In this document: positions 16,239 through 24,224 of the stretch, piece after piece
Layout of the letters: each line of letters begins with the position of its first letter
Numbering within the stretch: position 1 is the stretch's first letter
From: Clostridiaceae bacterium Marseille-Q4145
Lineage (GTDB): Bacteria > Bacillota > Clostridia > Lachnospirales > Lachnospiraceae
DNA length: 64,000 nt
Assembly: GCA_018223365.1 (NCBI GenBank)
Contig: JAGTTP010000001.1
Location: 434,001-498,000, forward strand
Direction: 5' to 3'
Notes under the pieces: generated by a model
Told to the model about the DNA's origin: nothing
The model's input: the letters and a program-made list of their open reading frames with translations, nothing else
The model's database searches: none
Translations under genes and position numbers: made by a program

Positions 16239-17143
16239 TGTTCATTGCCATAAAAACGAAAGACGGCGTGATTAAGGGAAAACTCTCATTCTATTGCCGG
16301 ATGCTTGGCGTCAGCCGCCAGGGTTTCTACAAATATCTTGCTATTAAAGATCGCCCTTGGAAATATCAGGATCTTGCTGATGCCATGAGAGTGATCCATG
16401 CTGAGGATGAATGCAATGATACCTATGGACGTATTCGCATGTACCAAGCACTGCTCCTTAAGAATCCGACGGGAATCAAGATCCCCAGTGAACGAACCGT
16501 TTACAGGGTTATGGATGAAATAGGACTTGTCCATCGGCCAAAGCGCAAGCCAAATGGCATTACCAAGGCTGATCGGGAAGCACGTAAGTCAGATGATCTT
16601 CTGAAGAGAGAGTTCAAGGCTGATAAGCCACTTGAAAAATGCGTAACTGATATCACAGAAATCAAGGCAAAAGATGGAAAACTGTATGTTTCAGCCATCT
16701 TCGACTGCTTTGATTCCAGCGTTCTGGGACTGGCAATGGAAACAAACATGAAGGCAACTCTGTGTGAGCATACACTGGATAATGCCTATCTGGCGCATCC
16801 TGATCTGCGAGGTGCCATTGTGCACTCCGACAGAGGAAGACAATATACCAGTGAAACCTACCGTCAGGCGCTTTCTAAATATGGCATTATACAAAGCATG
16901 AACAGTGATGGTGGCAGGTGCCACGATAATGCTCGATGTGAAAGCATGTGGGCCAGAATGAAAAGCGAGCTTCTCTATGACCGCTACAATACGGAAAGCC
17001 TGACCACGGATGAGCTGAGAGTTCTTATTTGGAGATATTTCATCAGTTACTGGAACAACAGGAGGATCTGCTCTGCCAACGGTGGGCTTCCTCCTATGAT
17101 TAAGCGTCAGAGATACTACCAATCTCTGGGCCTGGCTGCATAG
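16235..17143 (+). CDS. IS3-family transposase OrfB (DDE catalytic subunit)
   Basis: A 302-residue protein with an N-terminal HTH_21-like region and an rve/DDE integrase core. The three acidic residues are visible in CVTDITEIK, VHSDRGRQYTS and the E of NARCESMWARMKSELL. An independent ATG start overlaps the end of orfA by 4 nt. Translation could be by coupling, or as an OrfAB fusion through frameshifting as is usual for the family; no slippery heptamer was identified with confidence. Confidence 0.93.
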   Translation: MMFIAIKTKDGVIKGKLSFYCRMLGVSRQGFYKYLAIKDRPWKYQDLADAMRVIHAEDECNDTYGRIRMYQALLLKNPTGIKIPSERTVYRVMDEIGLVHRPKRKPNGITKADREARKSDDLLKREFKADKPLEKCVTDITEIKAKDGKLYVSAIFDCFDSSVLGLAMETNMKATLCEHTLDNAYLAHPDLRGAIVHSDRGRQYTSETYRQALSKYGIIQSMNSDGGRCHDNARCESMWARMKSELLYDRYNTESLTTDELRVLIWRYFISYWNNRRICSANGGLPPMIKRQRYYQSLGLAA

Positions 17144-17191
17144 GAAATGATATCTTTGAGATAAATGTGTCAACCAATATTGACAATATCA

Positions 17192-18043
17192 ATATTTTGT
17201 ACTGCTTTCCAAGAGTCTCTCAGATGCTCGCTTGCTCTTTGCAAGAAGCACAATGTCATCTGCATATCTTATGCATGGAACACCTCTTTTCAAGAATTCT
17301 TGGTCAAACTCATTGAGGTAGACATTTGCCAACAATGGTGATAGATTCCCACCTTGTGGTGAGCCTTCCTCTGTGTCAATGACTACTCCGTTTTCCATTA
17401 CACCGCTTTTCAGGTAGCGCTTTATCAACTGTACTACACGTTCATCTTTTACATTCTTTCGGAGAAGATTGATGAGAATTTCGTGATTAAGAGTATCGAA
17501 GTACTTTGTCAAGTCAAGGACTACAGCAAATGTATAGCCTTGTTCGGTATACTCCTTAACCTTAAGTATTGCGTCTTTTGCACTTCTGTTCGGACGATAG
17601 CCATAGCTGTCCTCTGCAAACAGCGGTTCATAGATTGGCACTAACTGTTGGGTTATTGCCTGTTGAAGTGTACGGTCTACCACTGTTGGTATGCCAAGCT
17701 TTCGCACACCACCATCTGGTTTGGGAATCTCAACTCGTCTTACTGGAGACGGAGTATACTTTCCACGATAAATGCGGTCGGTTATCTCTTGTTGATGCTC
17801 CTTTAGATATGGAAGAGCCTCTTCAATGGTCATGCCATCAATTCCTGGCGCTCCCTTGTTTGCCTTAACTCTCTTATACGCTCTGTTAAAGTTATCTTTA
17901 TACAGTATCGCTTCTAAAAGTCTCGGCTGTGCACTGTCTCTTTCTTTCCATATCCGATTGAATGACCTAGACGCTTTCACATACCCTTCATGTTCCGCAT
18001 TATCTCTTTGCGAACAGCCATTGTTTTCAATGTTTTCTGCCAT
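17192..18043 (-). pseudogene. ltrA: Group II intron reverse transcriptase, 5' part
   Basis: The N-terminal part of the split intron-encoded protein starts at ATG 18043 after an AAGGAGG site. It has the RT0-RT5 regions: YKRVKANKGAPGIDGMT, PKPDGGVRKLGIPTV, DSYGYRPNRSAKDAI, LDLTKYFDTLNHE, GSPQGGNLSPLLANVYL and the catalytic YADD box (RYADDIVLLAKS). The frame is cut by the IS right end and would terminate a few codons into it. The stand-alone fragment lacks the thumb/maturase domain and is not expected to support splicing or mobility. Confidence 0.88.
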
Positions 18044-18481
18044 AGACGGTCATTCCTCCTTTCTCGGTCATACTCAAGACTCCTACTGATTCGGTCCTTC
18101 ACCTCTCGGCTACTATGACCTCTGCTGACTTCTATGCGTTCAGCATTGCTTTATGCAATGATTACCTCTTTCAAGGCATACCGCACAGACCTCCCCGGGT
18201 ACCACACGTTTCTTCCTCTCCATCCATCTGCCTCATTTATCATACATGATTCCGTGTAGTTATTGGGCTTTGACTTGACTTGTAGCCTTACCCTCATGCA
18301 TAACCTTATATGAGATTTCTGTTCGTCAGACCAGAGATTTGCCCGTGGTTAGTCTGTTCCCACATCCGGCTTCCTTTAGATTCCACCTCACGATGGACAC
18401 CCTTGCCTTCGGCTATATCCTTCCCACTACCGGGCGGATTCGGGACTTTAACCCGTTAGAAACGTGCGCCGCCGGGCGCAC

Positions 18482-18524
18482 AAAATAAAAGCATCAGCCA
18501 AACAAAAAATGGCTGATGCTTTTT
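18482..18524. terminator. Bidirectional terminator behind eutQ; intron target
   Basis: An 11-bp perfect stem, AGCATCAGCCA (18490-18500) with TGGCTGATGCT (18510-18520), has T-runs on both strands: TTTTATTTT reading from eutQ and TTTTT reading the other way. Originally it would have served both the eut operon and the convergent flavodiiron gene. The group II intron starts exactly at the end of the minus-strand T-run (18481). Confidence 0.88.
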
Positions 18525-18540
18525 CTATCATTTTCAACTT

Positions 18541-18984
18541 TTAAGCCAGATCTGCCCAGTTTGCCGGATATACGAAATATGCATATCTGGTCTTGTTCGG
18601 GGTCTGGAAGTGGATATGGCTGTTCTTCGGGATGTAAATGATCTGTCCCGGTCCTGCCGTTACCACACGTCCGTCGATCTCGATTTCCAGAGTTCCCTCA
18701 AGAACAAGATCGTACTCATCATAAGTCAGTGTCCACTCAAAGCTGGTGTGGTCAAGCTCCATGATTCCGCATCCCATTCTCGGTGCTTCCTCAAGAGTTA
18801 CCACATCCTTCAGTGCGACGCCGTCCTGCTCAAAGCGCTCGCATTTGACAGTCTCGGTCGCAATTTTAATAATACCGCTTGGATCTTTTTCTTTTACAAA
18901 ATCCTCTGCCGGAGCCTGCTTTGCAGCGGACTCTTCCAGAACCTTCTGTACGATCTCGCGGATCAGTTCTTCACTTACGTTCAT
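18541..18984 (-). CDS. eutQ: EutQ-like cupin (short form with its own targeting helix)
   Basis: A 147-residue protein. Residues about 30-147 form the RmlC-like cupin of EutQ (WTLTYDEYDLVLEGTLEIEIDG, GPGQIIYIPKNSHIHF, PANWADL at the end). EutQ is required during anoxic ethanolamine growth and has reported acetate kinase activity in Salmonella. The N-terminus (MNVSEELIREIVQKVLEES) is an amphipathic helix of the encapsulation-peptide type, so it is probably cargo of the microcompartment. Compared with enteric EutQ it lacks the N-terminal ~100 residues; a matching module appears as the separate gene at 20609-20911. It is the last gene of the eut operon. Confidence 0.88.
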   Translation of the reverse strand: MNVSEELIREIVQKVLEESAAKQAPAEDFVKEKDPSGIIKIATETVKCERFEQDGVALKDVVTLEEAPRMGCGIMELDHTSFEWTLTYDEYDLVLEGTLEIEIDGRVVTAGPGQIIYIPKNSHIHFQTPNKTRYAYFVYPANWADLA

Positions 18985-19021
18985 ACTGTGTCCATCCTTT
19001 CATTTTCACGAACCGGAATCT

Positions 19022-19057
19022 TTGTTGCTGTTCACTCGCACCTCGTTCCAGCAACAA
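19022..19057 (-). promoter_or_regulatory. Perfect 9-bp hairpin between eutH and eutQ
   Basis: TTGTTGCTG and CAGCAACAA pair perfectly around an 18-nt loop immediately after the eutH stop codon. There is no T-run, so this is not a standard terminator. It could protect upstream mRNA or tune eutQ expression. Confidence 0.5.
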
Positions 19058-20311
19058 TTATTTTTCTTCAGCTTCCTCTTCTGCTTTTGCTTTTGCAACA
19101 GAAGCTTCTACTTTAGAAAGAAGCATCGGAGCCAGTGCATTGGCAAGGATCAGGGCAGTGATACCTGCGACCAGCTTACCAACGATAACCGGGAAAATCA
19201 TATCGGAGTTTACACCAGCGGTAAATCCAAGATGATCACCAAATACAAATGCTGCAGATACTGCAAATGCAACGTTTAAGAGTTTTCCCTTCGGGTTCAT
19301 CTTATCCATGATATTAAACATTGCAATATTGTTAGCCAGAGTAGCTACCAGTCCTGCAGAACCATTCTCGTCCATACCCAGTTTCTCACCAATGGCACTC
19401 AGTGCTTTACCGAATGTACGGGTAATCCACAGAACCATCGGGAATGCACCGATTAATACAACTGCAATCTGTCCACATACGAGAAGTCCGGACTCCAGAG
19501 GAATCACGCCGTCAGCATCCGGCTCCACCATGATGTTCATGAGCGGGAATTTGATACCGGTCTGATACTCAAATACTGCTACTGCAGTAAAGAAAGTAAT
19601 AACTACGGTAACAGCAGTTCCGAATTTGTTGAATCCGCTGATCATCTGGTCCGGTTTGAACCACAGGCCTGCTACGATAAGCCCTGCAATGATGATAACC
19701 GGAATCAGGTTACGTACAATCGTAATGATATCGATCTTGTACTGGGTCATGTTCATCACAAGACCACCTACGATACAACCGATCGGTACGGTAATGAGAC
19801 CTGCCAGAATACCTGCCCCCAGATACGGACGGTCAGATTTTTTAATAATGGACAGTGCTACCGGGATGGTAAATACAATGGTCGGTCCCATCATGGTTCC
19901 CAGGATCAGACCAGAGAAGTTACCAACAGCTTCGCTTCCTGCCATCTGCATTGCCAGCGGATATCCACCCATATCGCATGCCAGAAGTGTGGTCGCAAAC
20001 ATGGACGGGTCAGCGCCCAGCAGGGTATAGATCGGAACAATGATCGGTTTCAAAATGATTGCAAGTACCGGAGCTGCTGCTACAACACCGGCCATGGCTG
20101 CAGCCAGGGGACCCATGGCATTAAATCCCTCATCAAACTGCTCGCCATAACCTAACTTGTTGCCGCGAATTTTATCTATTGCTCCTACAATCATGAAAAT
20201 CATCATAATAAAGATAATGACTTTGTTAATAGAAAGAGTGGTTGCCCACTCACCCAGGCTCTCTGTAAAGACGCCTACATTCGTAATGTTGTCAATTAAT
20301 TCCTGAAACAC
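19058..20311 (-). CDS. eutH: Ethanolamine permease EutH
   Basis: A 417-residue polytopic membrane protein with about ten hydrophobic segments. The text matches EutH, including FDEGFNAMGPLAAAMAGVVAAAPVLA, CDMGGYPLAMQMAG and FGDHLGFTAGV. EutH facilitates uptake of protonated ethanolamine when outside concentration is low. The C-terminus ends in an acidic, Ala/Glu-rich cytoplasmic tail. It lies 21 nt after eutN. Confidence 0.95.
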   Translation of the reverse strand: MFQELIDNITNVGVFTESLGEWATTLSINKVIIFIMMIFMIVGAIDKIRGNKLGYGEQFDEGFNAMGPLAAAMAGVVAAAPVLAIILKPIIVPIYTLLGADPSMFATTLLACDMGGYPLAMQMAGSEAVGNFSGLILGTMMGPTIVFTIPVALSIIKKSDRPYLGAGILAGLITVPIGCIVGGLVMNMTQYKIDIITIVRNLIPVIIIAGLIVAGLWFKPDQMISGFNKFGTAVTVVITFFTAVAVFEYQTGIKFPLMNIMVEPDADGVIPLESGLLVCGQIAVVLIGAFPMVLWITRTFGKALSAIGEKLGMDENGSAGLVATLANNIAMFNIMDKMNPKGKLLNVAFAVSAAFVFGDHLGFTAGVNSDMIFPVIVGKLVAGITALILANALAPMLLSKVEASVAKAKAEEEAEEK

Positions 20312-20332
20312 TTGCTTCCTCCACCTTTTTGT

Positions 20333-20605
20333 TTATTCCAGAATTTCGTGGTCATCCACAATACCGACGATGGCTGCGTCTACCGGAATGTCCGGTCCGC
20401 CGGAAGCGGTTCTCGCTGAGCTTCCATTGACATAGAGAACCCGCTCTCCAACACCGGCACCAATCACATCGGATGCCACCAGCGGCGTTCCGTATGCTTC
20501 CCCTGTGGTAAGGCTCACGGGCTGAACAATCATGAGTTTCAGACCGGCCAGTTTGTCCTCTTTCCTGGTTGCCCATATATTTCCGATTACCTTACCAACT
20601 TTCAT
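20333..20605 (-). CDS. eutN: Microcompartment vertex protein EutN
   Basis: A 90-residue protein of the EutN/CcmL pentamer family that caps the vertices of the shell. Motifs: KVGKVIGNIWATRK at the start, GAGVGERVLYVNGSSAR, and PVDAAIVGIVD near the end. Its stop lies 21 nt before eutH and its start is 3 nt beyond the preceding gene, so it is clearly inside the operon. Confidence 0.96.
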   Translation of the reverse strand: MKVGKVIGNIWATRKEDKLAGLKLMIVQPVSLTTGEAYGTPLVASDVIGAGVGERVLYVNGSSARTASGGPDIPVDAAIVGIVDDHEILE

Positions 20606-20608
20606 ACG

Positions 20609-20911
20609 TTACCTCCGCGCCTTATCTGTTTTACCGTCGATGATCAGAAGAAGTCCATGCTCATGGGCATACTCTTTTGCCAGATCCGTGATCTTGGAAG
20701 TTCCCGGAATATCAACGGCACCTGCCCCCTGCTCTTTAGCGGCACGAACATCCTTCTCCATAATAAATTTCTTGTTGAGTGCAACACGTTTTACTTCTTC
20801 CGCTGTAGTACACTCTTCTTTTTTGCCGCAAACGGCCTTTTTCGCTTCTTCCTCAGCCAGCCGTTTCCGGACCTCTTCCATTACTCTCTGTATCAGAAGT
20901 TCATAATCCAT
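20609..20911 (-). CDS. Small microcompartment-associated protein (EutQ N-terminal-like module)
   Basis: This 100-residue protein is not a standard named Eut protein. Residues 1-24 (MDYELLIQRVMEEVRKRLAE...) form an amphipathic helix like an encapsulation peptide, followed by a Cys-containing linker. Residues about 45-97 (KFIMEKDVRAAKEQGAGAVDI, then SKITDLAKEYAHEHGLLLI) resemble the N-terminal module I recall in enteric EutQ, and also the start of the EutT next door (SLLSPAAREYLSQRKIKI). I infer that it supplies in trans the part missing from the short EutQ at 18541. Its biochemical function is unknown. Confidence 0.8.
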   Translation of the reverse strand: MDYELLIQRVMEEVRKRLAEEEAKKAVCGKKEECTTAEEVKRVALNKKFIMEKDVRAAKEQGAGAVDIPGTSKITDLAKEYAHEHGLLLIIDGKTDKARR

Positions 20912-20917
20912 GGTCGT

Positions 20918-21529
20918 CTACCTGATAATCTTTCCAAGCGTAAATCCGCTTATATCAGCGCCATTTGCCTCATCAAAGTCCACGTGCATCCGAAAACGGA
21001 AGTTATCGCTGACTCTGATAATTACGTCCTTAAATACAACCGGACGCTCTGTAATTGCCTCTACGCTGACTCTCTGTTTATCATGAAGTCCCAGCTTCTC
21101 TGCCATCTCCGTCGGTACATGAATGTGCTTGTGTGCAACAATCACGCCCTGCGGGATATCAATGGCTCCGCACGGTCCTTCAATTCTGATCTGACCAGAT
21201 CCTGCTACGTCACCAGACTCACGAAGCGGTGCTTTTACCCCCAGAGCAATACAGTCACTTCTGGAAAGCTCCACCTGTGTGTCCTTGCGGACCGGGCCTA
21301 ATACTGCTACATTCGTCATCTTTCTCTTCGGTCCGATGATATCCACTCTCTCCGCAGCCAGATACTGTCCCGGCTGGGAAAGGTCTCGTTTCGGAGTCAT
21401 GGTCTTTCCTTTTCCGAAAAGAATTTCAAAATCAGACTGGGTCAGATGCACGTGACGGGCAGATACTTCGATCTCCACCAGTCCCGATTTTTCTACAGCC
21501 GCCATAACCTGGCGAACAATTTCTTCCAT
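20918..21529 (-). CDS. pduL: Phosphate propanoyl/acetyltransferase PduL type
   Basis: A 203-residue protein that converts acetyl-CoA and phosphate to acetyl-phosphate inside the microcompartment, regenerating CoA for EutE. Metal-binding motifs of PduL are present: VSARHVHLT, AHKHIHVP and MHVDFDEANG. The first ~17 residues (MEEIVRQVMAAVEKSG) look like an encapsulation helix. It replaces the unrelated EutD phosphotransacetylase found in enterics. It directly abuts eutT, with no gap. Confidence 0.93.
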   Translation of the reverse strand: MEEIVRQVMAAVEKSGLVEIEVSARHVHLTQSDFEILFGKGKTMTPKRDLSQPGQYLAAERVDIIGPKRKMTNVAVLGPVRKDTQVELSRSDCIALGVKAPLRESGDVAGSGQIRIEGPCGAIDIPQGVIVAHKHIHVPTEMAEKLGLHDKQRVSVEAITERPVVFKDVIIRVSDNFRFRMHVDFDEANGADISGFTLGKIIR

Positions 21530-22342
21530 TTATGGTCTTCCTCCCTGCTGATAGTCACCTGCCAGATATTTACACATCATAATATGCAGTGCACTTGACA
21601 GTCGGTTTAACTCTTCAATGATGTCCCCATGTGTATACTGATTGCCTTCTTTGTATGCACCTGCCGCTGCCACTTCCGTCTCCCGGATAGCGGTGCGGAT
21701 CTGATTTAATAATGCATACTCCACTCCCATGGAATAATCCGGCAGTACCATTGCCTTGATCTTATAATACTTCATGGGATTGTGGGAATGTGCACGCAGT
21801 TCCTCATGGGTAAGACCGATGATGGTCTCATTGTGAAATGCCTCATCAAGTACGTCACAGCGCATCATTTCCCTGAGACTTCTCAATACATCATTAAGGT
21901 CATCAATGATCTTTTGATTTTCTCCGAGAGACGCCATCATAGCCTGTGCAAAGACTACCTGTGCCTGCAGGCTGTCCAGCTTTCCGCGGAAATAAATCCG
22001 CGGATTGTCCTTATTAACCAGGACATTGCCATACAGCTGAGTCATATGCTCCGGCTTTTTCATATAAAATGCGCCTGTGGCATAATCTGTGTATTTCGGT
22101 TTCAGTTCCGTATCCTTCGGCACTTCCACAGGAGGCAGTTCGGGCAGTTCAGTTGCAACGACCTTGACCTCTTTTTCCGGTTTCTGTTTTTCCACTTCAC
22201 CGGCTTTTCTGATCTTAATCTTTCTCTGAGACAGATACTCTCTGGCTGCCGGAGATAATAACGATCCTTCAGGAATCACATAAACCTCCGGCTCTTCACA
22301 TTTCAGTTCCAGTCTCAGGGCTGCTTCTGTAATTACCTTCAC
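21530..22342 (-). CDS. eutT: Corrinoid adenosyltransferase EutT
   Basis: A 270-residue enzyme that adenosylates cob(I)alamin to supply adenosylcobalamin to ethanolamine ammonia-lyase. The N-terminal module (VYVIPEGSLLSPAAREYLSQR) matches EutT family starts. The C-terminal four-helix-bundle region contains FRGKLDSLQAQVVFAQAMM, LRSLREMMRCDVL and LNQIRTAIRETEVAAAGAY. The Cys cluster (H-x11-CC-x2-C) described for Salmonella EutT is not visible, so the metal dependence may differ. Translation starts at GTG 22342 behind AAGGAGG. Confidence 0.9.
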   Translation of the reverse strand: MKVITEAALRLELKCEEPEVYVIPEGSLLSPAAREYLSQRKIKIRKAGEVEKQKPEKEVKVVATELPELPPVEVPKDTELKPKYTDYATGAFYMKKPEHMTQLYGNVLVNKDNPRIYFRGKLDSLQAQVVFAQAMMASLGENQKIIDDLNDVLRSLREMMRCDVLDEAFHNETIIGLTHEELRAHSHNPMKYYKIKAMVLPDYSMGVEYALLNQIRTAIRETEVAAAGAYKEGNQYTHGDIIEELNRLSSALHIMMCKYLAGDYQQGGRP

Positions 22343-22416
22343 TGTGTCACCTCCTTACCACCGTTAGATATGCCTATTCAAAGCCTATTCGCAAAATCGC
22401 TTCTTGGGCTCTAAAA

Positions 22417-22698
22417 TTAGCCTAACTTCGGAAGGATTCCCTCAACCTCATCATGAGGTCTCGGAATTACGTGGATGCTTACCAGCTCACCAACACGCTC
22501 TGCTGCAGCTGCACCGGCATCTACAGATGCTTTTACTGCTCCTACATCACCGCGAACCATAACGGTTACCAGTCCGCCGCCTACATGCTCTTTACCAATC
22601 AGAGTTACGTTTGCTGCCTTTACCATTGCATCTGCTGCCTCGATAGATGCTACAAGTCCTTTTGTTTCGATCATTCCTAATGCCTGCATTGCTGCCAT
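22417..22698 (-). CDS. eutM: Microcompartment shell hexamer EutM
   Basis: A 93-residue single BMC-domain protein almost identical in layout to EutM/PduA: ALGMIETKGLVASIEAADAMVKAANV, KEHVGGGLVTVMVRGDVGAVKASVDAG and HVIPRPHDEVE. It forms hexagonal shell tiles with a central pore. The 74 nt before eutT contain two direct copies of GAATAGGC but no clear terminator. Confidence 0.97.
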   Translation of the reverse strand: MAAMQALGMIETKGLVASIEAADAMVKAANVTLIGKEHVGGGLVTVMVRGDVGAVKASVDAGAAAAERVGELVSIHVIPRPHDEVEGILPKLG

Positions 22699-22745
22699 AA
22701 TTCATTTCCTCCTGGATAATTGTAAATTTTGATATTTATTGTTTT

Positions 22746-24224
22746 TTATTTCGCTGACTGAATTCTTGCGATAATCTCTGCTACGATCTCGTCTACTTTA
22801 TCAGCACTTACTTTTTTCTCTGCGCCACAGCAGTTCTGCTCTTTTGCAGCTGCACCACGGATCTCTTCCATTTCACGAAGTCCGTAGGCTACGTGCTTCA
22901 GGTTCAGAAGGTTCATCGGTCCTACATTCTCAGATGTTGCACTTCCGCCGATGGCACCACAGCCAAGGGTCAGAGCCGGCATCAGTGCCGTAGATGCTCC
23001 GATACCTCCAAGGGCACTCGGGGAATTAATGATGATACGGGAAGCCGGCATTCTCTCTGCGAAATACTCGACCATTCTGTCATCTTTGGTATGCATACTG
23101 AACGTATGTCCTGCACCTTCGTAACGAAGAATCTCATCACAAAGTTTTGCGATTGCCTTATAATCCGGTGCCGTATAGAATGCCAGGATCGGAGCCAGCT
23201 TTTCGTTAGAATAAGGATGTCCTTTTCCGATTCCGTCTTCTTTTGCTACAATGACTTTTGCACTTGCAGGTACGTTGATACCTGCCAGTTCACCAATCAC
23301 CTGCGGGGATTTTCCTACGATAGCCGGATTCATGGTTCCGTTTGCACGCAGGATGTATTTTCCAAGTTTCAGGCGTTCTTCATCACTTAAGAAGTAAGCT
23401 CCCTGTTTTTCCATCTCTTTCTGTACTGCCTCTGCCATGTCATCATCACATACCACAGACTGCTCTGATGCACAGATGGTTCCATAATCAAAGGTCTTGG
23501 AATCCATGATTCTCTTCACTGCCAGCGGCAGATCAGCGGTCTTCTCGATATAAGCCGGGCCATTTCCAGGTCCTACACCGATGGCCGGTGTTCCGGAAGA
23601 ATAAGCAGCACGTACCATAGCGCTTCCGCCGGTTGCCAGGATCAGGGCTACATCCGGATGTTTCATCAGATTATCCGTAGCCTGCATGGTCGGAAGGCTG
23701 ATGCAGCTTACCAGATTTTCATTGCCTCCCGCCTCTGCAATTGCCTGACGAATTACTTTGATTGCCTCGCTGATGCTTCGCAGTGCACTCGGATGCGGTG
23801 AAAATACAATGGCATTTCCAGCTTTGATGGAAATCTCTGATTTATAAAATGCGGTGGAGGTCGGGTTGGTGGACGGGATCAGTCCTGCGATGACTCCTAC
23901 CGGTGCTGCGATGGTGTAGGTTTTGTTAGCCTCATCGCGGTCCAGAATACCAATGGTCTTCATATCTTTGATATGCTCATATACCATCTGGCTTCCGAAA
24001 ATATTTTTGATTACTTTGTCGGCAACTTTACCGAATCCGGTATCCTCATTGGCCATCTGTGCAAGGCGCTCTGCATTGCGAACACCTGCTTTTGCGATAG
24101 AAGCCACAATAGCATCTACCTCAGCCTGGGATTTCTGTGCCAGTTCCTGCTGAGCAGCTTTCGCTTTCTCTACCAGGTCACGCACTTCCTGTACCGACAA
24201 AAGGTCTTTGTCATATAACTGCAT
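22746..24224 (-). CDS. eutE: CoA-acylating acetaldehyde dehydrogenase EutE
   Basis: A 492-residue enzyme that converts acetaldehyde, NAD+ and CoA to acetyl-CoA inside the shell. The catalytic Cys lies in FDYGTICASEQSVV, with NAD-binding segments LIPSTNPTSTAFYKSEISIKAGN-like and ATGGSAMVRAAYSSG. The protein starts directly with the catalytic core. A linker containing NCCGAE is followed by a C-terminal amphipathic helix (KVDEIVAEIIARIQ). Enteric EutE has its encapsulation peptide at the N-terminus, so the placement here resembles aldehyde dehydrogenases of glycyl-radical microcompartments. The stop overlaps the start region of the next upstream gene at position 24224. Confidence 0.95.
   Translation of the reverse strand: MQLYDKDLLSVQEVRDLVEKAKAAQQELAQKSQAEVDAIVASIAKAGVRNAERLAQMANEDTGFGKVADKVIKNIFGSQMVYEHIKDMKTIGILDRDEANKTYTIAAPVGVIAGLIPSTNPTSTAFYKSEISIKAGNAIVFSPHPSALRSISEAIKVIRQAIAEAGGNENLVSCISLPTMQATDNLMKHPDVALILATGGSAMVRAAYSSGTPAIGVGPGNGPAYIEKTADLPLAVKRIMDSKTFDYGTICASEQSVVCDDDMAEAVQKEMEKQGAYFLSDEERLKLGKYILRANGTMNPAIVGKSPQVIGELAGINVPASAKVIVAKEDGIGKGHPYSNEKLAPILAFYTAPDYKAIAKLCDEILRYEGAGHTFSMHTKDDRMVEYFAERMPASRIIINSPSALGGIGASTALMPALTLGCGAIGGSATSENVGPMNLLNLKHVAYGLREMEEIRGAAAKEQNCCGAEKKVSADKVDEIVAEIIARIQSAK

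Larger units (their letters stand above)
15819..17191 (+). mobile_element. IS3-family insertion sequence with 3-bp target duplication
   Basis: This 1373-bp element has imperfect terminal inverted repeats: TGATGTTGT... with GTTGACAC inside the left end, and TGATATTGT... with GTTGACAC inside the right end. ATA is duplicated at both flanks (15816-15818 and 17192-17194). It carries overlapping orfA and orfB. Both frames and both ends look intact, so the copy may still be active. It interrupts the group II intron reverse transcriptase after residue about 283 and is oriented with the upstream flavodiiron gene. Confidence 0.88.
15202..18481 (-). mobile_element. Group II intron (class C-like), interrupted by an IS3 element
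   Basis: Read on the minus strand, the intron begins at 18481 with GTGCGCCCGGCGGCGCAC. It ends near 15202 after a domain V-like hairpin (arms about 15240-15270, ACCGCCGTG with a CACGGTGGT partner) and a domain VI-like stem ending CTACTCGAT. The 5' exon is the stem-loop and T-run of a terminator, the usual target of class C introns. Without the IS and its duplication the intron is about 1.90 kb. The 437 bp between 18044 and 18481 hold no gene and correspond to ribozyme domains I-III. The exact 3' boundary is uncertain by a base or two. Confidence 0.8.
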
